Shown here piece after piece: positions 9,786 through 15,574 of a stretch of 15,574 nucleotides of DNA. Position 1 is the first letter of the stretch, and each line of letters starts with the position of its first letter. The notes under the pieces were generated by a model. That model had not been told where the DNA came from. It saw only the letters and a program-made list of their open reading frames with translations, and did no database searches. The stretch lies in NCBI GenBank assembly GCA_024305405.1, contig JAKNDB010000056.1:1-15574 (forward strand), in the 5' to 3' direction. The stretch is from Dirofilaria immitis. Lineage: Eukaryota; Nematoda; Chromadorea; Rhabditida; Onchocercidae. Made by a program: the position numbers and the translations under genes.

Positions 9786-10603
9786 TAATGTCGTTGCTTT
9801 TTATTGCATTGCTTACATGTTTCAATTTTGCGTTCCAAGCTATGTAAAATTTTTTTATCAAACACTTTCTCATCAACATCGTTTCGATTTGCATCGAAGT
9901 CTCGAAAAAACAAAATTGCTGAAATCTATCCTTTCAGTGATTTAATATTTCATCGTAGCTCGTATGTGTTGTGTAATTTGTACATATTGAATTTGATAAG
10001 AGATTTGGTTAGCATCAGCATCATTTCTTAATTCGCATTAAATATAATTGTAGAATAAAAAGCGTCATGGCGCTAACAGAATGCACCAAAGATTTGGGAC
10101 ATGAAATCATATTTTTCAAATAAATAATATTAAATTTAAAAAACCTCTGATCACGAATTTAAGATTTTCAATAATATTTCTAACGAAAATTATTGAAACA
10201 ATAGAAATTGTAAACGAAAGGAATACGATATTTTTTTATCCGACGTTAAAGTTCACATTTGTTTCATTAATTTTGCCATAAATGTATCCCGTAATATCTA
10301 ATAGTTTTTGATAGAAAATATTTCAGACATGCGTTAGTACCATTATACAAGTATTTTTCATACTCATTTTCTGTATTGATAGGTCAGTATCGCGTTTAAT
10401 TAAAATTATCTACATGGATTGCAATGTATACTCTGCAATATTATCTAAGCTTTTCGTATCAATCTAGACTTGATTCATTTTGGACAGCTTGGAATTTTAT
10501 TAATATATGTAGAATGTGCAACAGCGAATAATTCGGTAAACACTGTTGAAACAAAGGAAATGTGAAAGATTATGGGTGATAATAATATAAACTGACGCTT
10601 TTC
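9786..10603 (+). pseudogene. Inverted, degenerate copy of the serpentine receptor 3' half
   Basis: Read on the plus strand, this aligns base by base with the minus strand of the intact receptor from the end of exon 4 (about 6655) to just past its stop (about 5660), introns included. Matches include the end of exon 4 (gttgctttttat), the exon 5 block (10054-10120), the exon 6 acceptor and start at 10327 (TCVS, IQVF conserved), and the last exon's end (gataataatataaac). Lesions: exon 5 has two single-base insertions and a stop; its GT donor has become TA; about 175 bases covering TM7 are missing near 10505; exon 7 has a premature TGA. Exons 1-4 (TM1-TM5) are not recognisable upstream. So it is a segmental, not processed, duplicate that cannot make a receptor. 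Confidence 0.75.
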
Positions 10604-10944
10604 AAAGATTAAATATCAGCATATGCCATTTAATAAGTCATGATTATTTCCTCTTTATTTCTTACATGTGAAGTTTCGTTAAAATGCTACCATCTTATAC
10701 TAAATGAAATGTATGAAAAAATTAAAAATGATGAAGGAACTATAGCAAAGGCCATTCAGAATTTTACATATATGTCGAGAAGTGTTCAAATTAAGATAAA
10801 CTTTCACATATATATCGAGAAGTGTTCAAATTAAGATAAACTAAGTGTTGCGTGAAATTGGCGTACTGACTGTTACTTATTAGTATGATTGTTGATGTTT
10901 GAATTTGAATTGATCAAGTGCATTTTACTTGAACTTCTTGATTA
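10604..10944 (+). other. Spacer between receptor pseudogene and duplicated block
   Basis: A short open frame (10640-10834) exists, but part of its C-terminal half is a product of the 40-bp tandem repeat listed separately, and it lacks splice or polyadenylation support. I do not call it a gene. Confidence 0.4.
10761..10840. repeat. Two tandem copies of a 40-bp unit
   Basis: 10761-10800 and 10801-10840 match except for about four bases at the 5' part of the unit. The core tcgagaagtgttcaaattaa is identical in both. The low divergence suggests a recent local duplication, for instance by slippage. Confidence 0.85.
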
Positions 10945-11289
10945 TTACGATGTTTAACAGCACGATTGTTTGTATGACTTACGTTTTTTTTTTTTTTTTG
11001 GAAAACTATATACTTATCGTTTAAATATTTTTGTCATATAAATTTTGCTCAAATATTGCTGTCCCTCATAATTTGTGTGACAATTTATGGGTCCAATTTA
11101 TTATAGACGAATTTTTCGAATTTGTTGGACAAATTTAAATATATTAATTTTGAATACTGTTTTTTTTTTTTTGATATTTCCAATAAAAACTACAAAACGT
11201 TTGCATGAATAATATCACAAAATTCGTTGAATAATATTCATTGATCAGTTTATCGTCAGATAATTCGGAAGCAAATGTTATGCGTGCAT

Positions 11290-11560
11290 ATCCTTCTTAA
11301 CCTCAATTTGAAGTTCTTTTGACTAAGCAAATTTGTCTGATGAAGGAGGAGTTTTTTCGTTCATTATTTAAATAGTGATAGCTGAACGCAATGATATAAA
11401 AAAAAAAAAAACAAAGAAGCGAATTGCAGGCATTTAAATGTAAAGTGTTGAATGGTCAAATATTGCAATATTTTTTGATCTGTATAATTTGGATTAATCT
11501 TATTGTAATCTTTCCTTACTTTTTTCATATATTGATAAGATTAGAGAAACAATATGTAAC
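11290..11560 (+). pseudogene. Decayed copy of the small membrane-protein frame
   Basis: This is homologous to the intact frame at 13940-14209 (shared stretches: agttcttttgacta, gcgaattgca, catttaaat, ccttacttttttcat). Relative to that copy it has lost the equivalent of the internal ATG (GTG at 11375), has in-frame stops upstream, and carries a net 4-nt gain at an A-run (about 11397-11411). It also has a 9-nt in-frame insertion and a further 1-nt insertion in the membrane-helix region. No uninterrupted version remains. Its former product would have been a Lys-rich segment followed by one membrane helix. Confidence 0.55.
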
Positions 11561-12139
11561 TTTTCACCAAAAATTTTGTTAATATGAGATTGCTAGACAA
11601 TTTTGACCAGTAAACTATTATATCCATTGCAATTAATTTTTATTAATTAGAAAACAAACATGAATTACCAAATTTTTTAATCATAAATTTGCATGAACAT
11701 ATACTGTGATTATAATAATGCAGAAATATAAATATTGAACAATACCAAAAATGATACTCTACAAAATATTATACGGCTATCATTTAATTCATGTTTCAAT
11801 GTCTTTTGCAAAACATGTACGATAGATTGCGCGAAGCTCTGTATTGATAAATATTTATTTCAATTGCTAAGTAAACACTCAAAAATAGAATTATAATGCT
11901 TAAAGTTAGGAGAATGCATAAAATAGACTTAATAATATATTTTGTCAATTTTTATCCTATAAATTACTTTGAGATAGGAAAAGCAGAAAAGTTAATCAAA
12001 TTGGAAAACAACAATTTCAACTGAATTTTATAGAATATGCAAGCTTTAGAAAAATTGGAAAGCATTGTTATCTCCATTAGGGTTTATGATAACTAACAAG
12101 AAATTAGAAAATACATTTGGATTTGAACTGTTTCAAGTG

Positions 12140-12728
12140 TTAAAATTTCTTGTTCGTTGAGTTGATAAGAGCAGCAATTAATTCATTAATCAATAAATTT
12201 GATTCTTCTGATGACTCAGTCATTTTATCTATTACGATATTCGACTTATCCAAATCATCAAATATATAAGAAAAGATTAAATTTAGCAATGGCTGGATAT
12301 ATTGGGCAAACTGTAAGAAAAGTTGGAATATATTATCCCAAAATAGATTTAACTCTTTGAGTGTTTCATGTATTCGCGACCCCTCACTACCATTTGTCGC
12401 TATATCTCTCACATTTCGAGCATCATCTTGATTCGAATTTTGCGTGATATAGCTTGCCTGCAAAATTTATTCTAATATATCTTGACTAAAGCCTTAATTA
12501 TTGGATTTCTAATAAATCTAATTTCAAACATTAAATAAAAACATGCAGGTAATTTGATTGCTTTTGCAGCTAATATTAATCAAAATTCATTAGCATATTT
12601 TATTGGCTTATTTAACTCATATTGAATTTACTCTCAGTAGGATAACTGTCACTTACCAAAAGATTTGGTGGAAAGGCATAAGTTAAAAGGCATAAGTTGA
12701 ACAGAAAGAAAATTGATGTGAAGCACAT
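12140..12728 (-). CDS. Small secreted cysteine-free protein, copy 1 (two exons)
   Basis: Exon 1 is 12728-12657 (24 codons), the intron is 12656-12458 with GTAAGT donor and TTTTGCAG acceptor, and exon 2 is 12457-12140 ending in TAA. The join is phase 0 and the predicted product is 129 residues. Exon 1 encodes a clear signal peptide: Met-Cys, hydrophobic core IFFLFNLCLLTYA, likely cleavage before FPPN. The mature part has no cysteine, an acidic/polar N-terminal third with an NGS sequon, a central FWDNIFQLFLQF motif, and a helix-prone, leucine-rich C-terminal region ending with an NST sequon. It is conserved with copy 2 mainly in the signal and FWDNI motif. I recognise no known family. A secreted, possibly host-exposed worm protein is an inference from the signal peptide and the divergence pattern. 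Confidence 0.75.
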
Positions 12729-12762
12729 ATTTTAGTACAAATATGGAAAGATTATATCAGCT

Positions 12763-12815
12763 ATTCGAGACTATTTATTTATTTTGATGATCAGTTGAAA
12801 TGAAATGATCACAAT
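12763..12815 (-). promoter_or_regulatory. Conserved 5' flank of the secreted-protein genes
   Basis: A block about 35 bases upstream of the copy-1 ATG is nearly identical to the block at 15519-15574 upstream of copy 2. It includes attcgagactatttattt and a near-palindromic tgatcagttga...atgatca. Copy 2 has about 32 extra bases between block and ATG. Conservation may reflect a shared promoter or simply the recent common origin of this part of the unit. Confidence 0.3.
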
Positions 12816-12920
12816 TACTGAATCAGCAAATTAACATTGAAAATTGCTCTATTCTATTATTGTGTAGTGAAATGAAAGCAAAACAATTGAATTAAAATAA
12901 GAGTTTACGTTGATATTTTG

Positions 12921-13664
12921 TATATTTTACAATTTAAACCATTGCATAGGAAATAATTTCAGACGTCTACGCGATTCTATCGATGTTTATTGATCTGAAA
13001 TCGAAAATATTTATTACTTTGTGATGCATATTGCTCAAGAAATCATCTGATGAATTCTATCTAATGCTGTCACGATTTAAATATTTTGATGTGCAATTTT
13101 AGAATGTTAATAATGTTTTTCACTAAAAGGAATTGAGTTTAATAACAGATGTAGAAGAATTTAGGAAATAAATATTTACGGATTCATTCCGTCAAAATAG
13201 AATCTAGCATTGTTTAGACGAAAAAATAAGCATTTGAGAATATGTCATCAGCTTTTATTAACATTAATAAACACTCAATGACATAAAAATTGCTACATAG
13301 CATCAGAATTATTTTTCTAGCAATCTTCAGCTTGTAACGAATATCAGAATTTTTAACCTTAACAGAAGTGATTTGAAATAGCAAAAACCGAAAGCAAATA
13401 TCATTGCTTTTTCGGATTAAAATTATTGCTTTTTCGGATTAAAAGGAAATGGTCTTCGGCATCACAAAAGATCACTTCATCGGGATAATTTTTAGCAGCG
13501 ATTATTCGGGAATTTTTTTGAATCGAAGATACTTTAAAATTGGTAAAGATTTACTAAATAAATATTAAGTATTTCAGAGTGGAATATGAAATGATACAGG
13601 AAATTGACTAAAAGCTCCTCATCATGAATCATTCTAAGAATGGTATTTATATACTAATCAATGC
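12921..13664. other. Spacer between duplicated units
   Basis: No coding-like frame. The region holds a 22-bp tandem repeat at 13403-13444. I find no match to the sequence preceding unit 1, so it is either unique or too diverged to recognise by eye. Confidence 0.5.
13385..13444. repeat. 22-bp tandem repeat with an inverted arm
   Basis: attgctttttcggattaaaa occurs at 13403-13422 and 13425-13444 without mismatch. Immediately upstream, aaccgaaagcaa (about 13386-13397) is close to the reverse complement of ttgctttttcgg, so the RNA or single strand could fold into a hairpin with either copy. Confidence 0.7.
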
Positions 13665-13939
13665 ATTATATTTGAGCCTTTTTTTTTACGAAGTTAAATA
13701 GCGCCATTATTTGTATGATTTAATTTTGCGATACTATACACTCACTGTATTTAAATATTGTCGTCATATTGATTTATCTAACAATTTTTAGAACCAACAA
13801 TAACGACAAATTATTCAAAATCTATTCGATGAGTTCAAATATATTGATTGTTGCTTTAGATGCTGTTTTTTTTTTCTTTTTGGAAATTTCCAATTAAAAA
13901 TAAAGCCTTTGCACGAATAAGTTTCATCGCTGGGCAAGT

Positions 13940-14209
13940 GTGTTCGATATGCGTATCGAATATCTTTCTCAGTCTAAAGTTCTTTTGACTAAGAAAACTT
14001 GTCTGGTTAAACAGAACTTTTTATTCATTATTGAAGTAATGACAGATGAACACAAAAGTAATCTGAAAAAGGAAAAGAGCGAATTGCAAGCATTTAAATT
14101 AGATGGTCAAAAATTGCAACATTTTTTGATCTCCGCGATTCGGATTTATCTGATCGCGATCTTCCTTACTTTTTTCATTCTATACATTGATCAGATTACA
14201 GATATGTAA
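13940..14209 (+). CDS. Small single-pass membrane protein candidate, intact copy
   Basis: An open frame ends in TAA after DQITDM. Starts are uncertain: ATG at 13949 (86 residues), ATG at 14039 (56 residues), or a splice acceptor TTTCTCAG at 13965-13972 feeding the same frame. The second half has GC-containing third positions, unlike nearby chance frames. Features: a Lys/Glu-rich hydrophilic segment (about 14045-14090), then one membrane helix (LISAIRIYLIAIFLTFFILY, about 14126-14190) and only about seven residues after it, so a tail-anchor-like layout. It is transcribed towards the minus-strand secreted-protein gene, with about 660-700 bases between their ends. The homologous stretch in unit 1 is broken by frameshifts. 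No family recognised; a non-coding origin remains possible. Confidence 0.4.
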   Translation: MFDMRIEYLSQSKVLLTKKTCLVKQNFLFIIEVMTDEHKSNLKKEKSELQAFKLDGQKLQHFLISAIRIYLIAIFLTFFILYIDQITDM

Positions 14210-14915
14210 TGATTATAAATATATAAATATGTAAGATTTATTGTTTAATATTTAAGTCAGTTCACATCAAAAATTTTGCTAATCTAAATTCTAAATAGGT
14301 TGAAACGGATTGATCGAATACCACATATATGATTTAATTTCTATTAATTGGAATGCAAATGTGAATTTCGAATTTTCTAATTCTATGTCTTAATGAACAT
14401 ACATTATGATCATATTGACGCAACAATATGGAAAATATTGTATTTATGGAAAATATTGAGAATACTATTTTAAAATTATCTTGATATCTTACTTATTTCA
14501 GTATTATTTGCAAAAAGTGAATGCAACTGCGAACTTCTAATTTTCATGTATGATTACATTTATATAGAATAATATTCATTTCAATTTCGAAATAAATATT
14601 TAAAAAAGAAGCTTTTACAATATTAAAATTGGGAGAATGCATATAATAATTTCAGTAACATATTTTATCAACCTTTATCTCATAAATTACTTCCAGATAG
14701 GAGAACCAAGGTAAATAATTAAAGTAGACAATAATAATTTGAATCAAATTTCATAAATTATGCAAACATGAAGAAAGCAATAAAATATTGTTGTCTTAAT
14801 TAGATTGGTAAAAGATAATTGATGAAAAATTAGTTAGTGAGTACTCTCTAACCTGAACTTTTTCAAATGTTAAAATTTTTCTCTGGTTAAATTCATGAAA
14901 GCAACAACAAATTCT

Positions 14916-15452
14916 TCATTCAATGAATTTATCCGTTGAGCGATTCCCTGTATTTATTAAGATGATATCTGATGGATTCAAATCATTGTATAAAGAAGGA
15001 AATATATGATATACCGTTGACTCAATGGAATGGCCAAATTTCTTGAAAACCTGAGTTATATTATCCCAAAAGTGACCTAATTTTTCAAGGATGATTGACT
15101 GCACGCTTTCACTTATCGCTACTTTTGTCACATATCCAGGACTGTCTTCATTCGAAGTTTGTGTAATATTCTTTATCTGCAAAATCCATTCAGTATGTTT
15201 TGATTAATTAAAGCCTTAATTCTTGTACTTCTGAATAAATCTAACAATAGATATTAAATAAGGACATGAATTTGACAGACTGTTTTTTGTAGCTAATATT
15301 AATCAAAATTCATTAGCATATTTATTAGCTTATTAACACTTATATTGAATTTAGTCTCAGTAGGATCACTCATCACTTACCCAAAGATTTGGTGGAAAGG
15401 CGTAAGTTAAAAAGCATAAGTTGAATAGAAAGAAAATTGATATGAAGCACAT
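14916..15452 (-). CDS. Small secreted protein, copy 2, with frameshifted C terminus
   Basis: Exon 1 is 15452-15381 (24 codons), the intron is 15380-15177 (GTAAGT donor, TTTTGCAG acceptor), and exon 2 is 15176-14916. The predicted product is 110 residues. The signal peptide differs from copy 1 at only three residues and keeps the TYA/FPPN cleavage region. The mature part keeps ITQ, SN, FWDNI and IF but is otherwise strongly changed. It has three N-glycosylation sequons (two NIT, one NRS), only one of which is shared by position with none in copy 1, and again no cysteine. A net 5-nt loss relative to copy 1 puts the reading frame out near 14930-14955, giving an early TGA. In the shifted frame, similarity to copy 1 resumes and ends at the matching TAA (14872-14870). 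It may be a functional shortened form or an early pseudogene. Confidence 0.6.
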
Positions 15453-15574
15453 ATTTTGGTACAAATATGGATACATATACTGCAAAGAATAACAAAATTC
15501 TTTGAGACTATGTCAACTATTCGAGACTATTTATTTATTTCGATGATCAGTTGAGATGAAATGATCACACAATT

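Larger units (their letters stand above)
10945..12920. repeat. Segmental duplication, unit 1
   Basis: This block aligns with 13665-15574 across T-runs, small genes and flanks. Fixed anchors show an offset of 2719-2730 bases (signal-exon ATG 12728/15452, exon 2 start 12457/15176, original stop 12140/14870). Identity is uneven: highest over the signal exon and the adjacent intron, lower in the mature exon and in the plus-strand frame. About 740 bases (12921-13664) separate the units and show no obvious duplication. Confidence 0.85.
13665..15574. repeat. Segmental duplication, unit 2 (runs off the window)
   Basis: Second copy of the block at 10945-12920, starting at the T-run near 13680 and continuing to the window end, where it still matches unit 1 (12815). 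The array may therefore continue beyond the window. Confidence 0.85.

Noticed and set aside
10640..10834. Plus-strand frame of 64 codons
   Set aside because: Part of its second half comes from the 40-bp tandem repeat, and no splice, homology or polyadenylation support was found.
1..15574. tRNA, rRNA, spliced-leader RNA, CRISPR, bacterial-type promoters or ribosome binding sites
   Set aside because: I looked for conserved tRNA boxes, the nematode spliced-leader core and regularly spaced repeats and saw none I could support.

Overview
The window looks like nuclear DNA from a nematode. It is strongly AT-rich, it has small genes split by short introns with GT/AG ends and nematode-type acceptors (TTTCAG, TTGCAG), and it carries a seven-transmembrane chemoreceptor of the nematode serpentine-receptor superfamily. 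Nothing looks bacterial: there are no long open frames, no Shine-Dalgarno/ATG series, and no operons. A parasitic, filarial-like worm would fit the base composition and the small secreted proteins, but that is an inference.

Layout. 1-3730 is mostly AT-rich spacer. It holds a GC-richer island (about 1817-2071), a possible small exon (2228-2425) and an A-rich tract. 3734-5325 holds two copies of a short repeat. One copy is split by 611 bases that carry a broken, frameshifted 3' piece of a different, rhodopsin-like receptor (minus strand). 5680-7876 (minus) is a complete serpentine receptor that I reconstruct as seven exons, about 335 residues, most like class X (Srx). 8792-8929 (plus) is a possible 3'-terminal exon with a polyadenylation signal. 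9786-10603 (plus) is an inverted, degenerate copy of the 3' half of the receptor. It has lost its first four exons, one splice donor and the TM7 segment.

From about 10945 to the window end lies a tandem segmental duplication with an offset of about 2.72-2.73 kb. Each unit holds a convergent pair: a small plus-strand single-pass membrane-protein frame and a minus-strand two-exon gene for a small secreted, cysteine-free protein. The two units have decayed reciprocally. The plus-strand member is intact only in unit 2 (13940-14209) and broken in unit 1. The minus-strand member is full length in unit 1 (12140-12728) but loses its original C terminus to a net 5-nt frameshift in unit 2 (14916-15452).

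Most notable signal: between the two secreted-protein copies, the signal-peptide exon (67 of 72 bases identical) and the intron are much better conserved than the exon encoding the mature protein (roughly a third of residues identical). This is the pattern expected of diversifying evolution of a secreted, possibly host-facing, protein family, though gene conversion of the 5' half could also produce it. All gene models rest on splice signals and reading frames read by eye, without transcript data or database searches.
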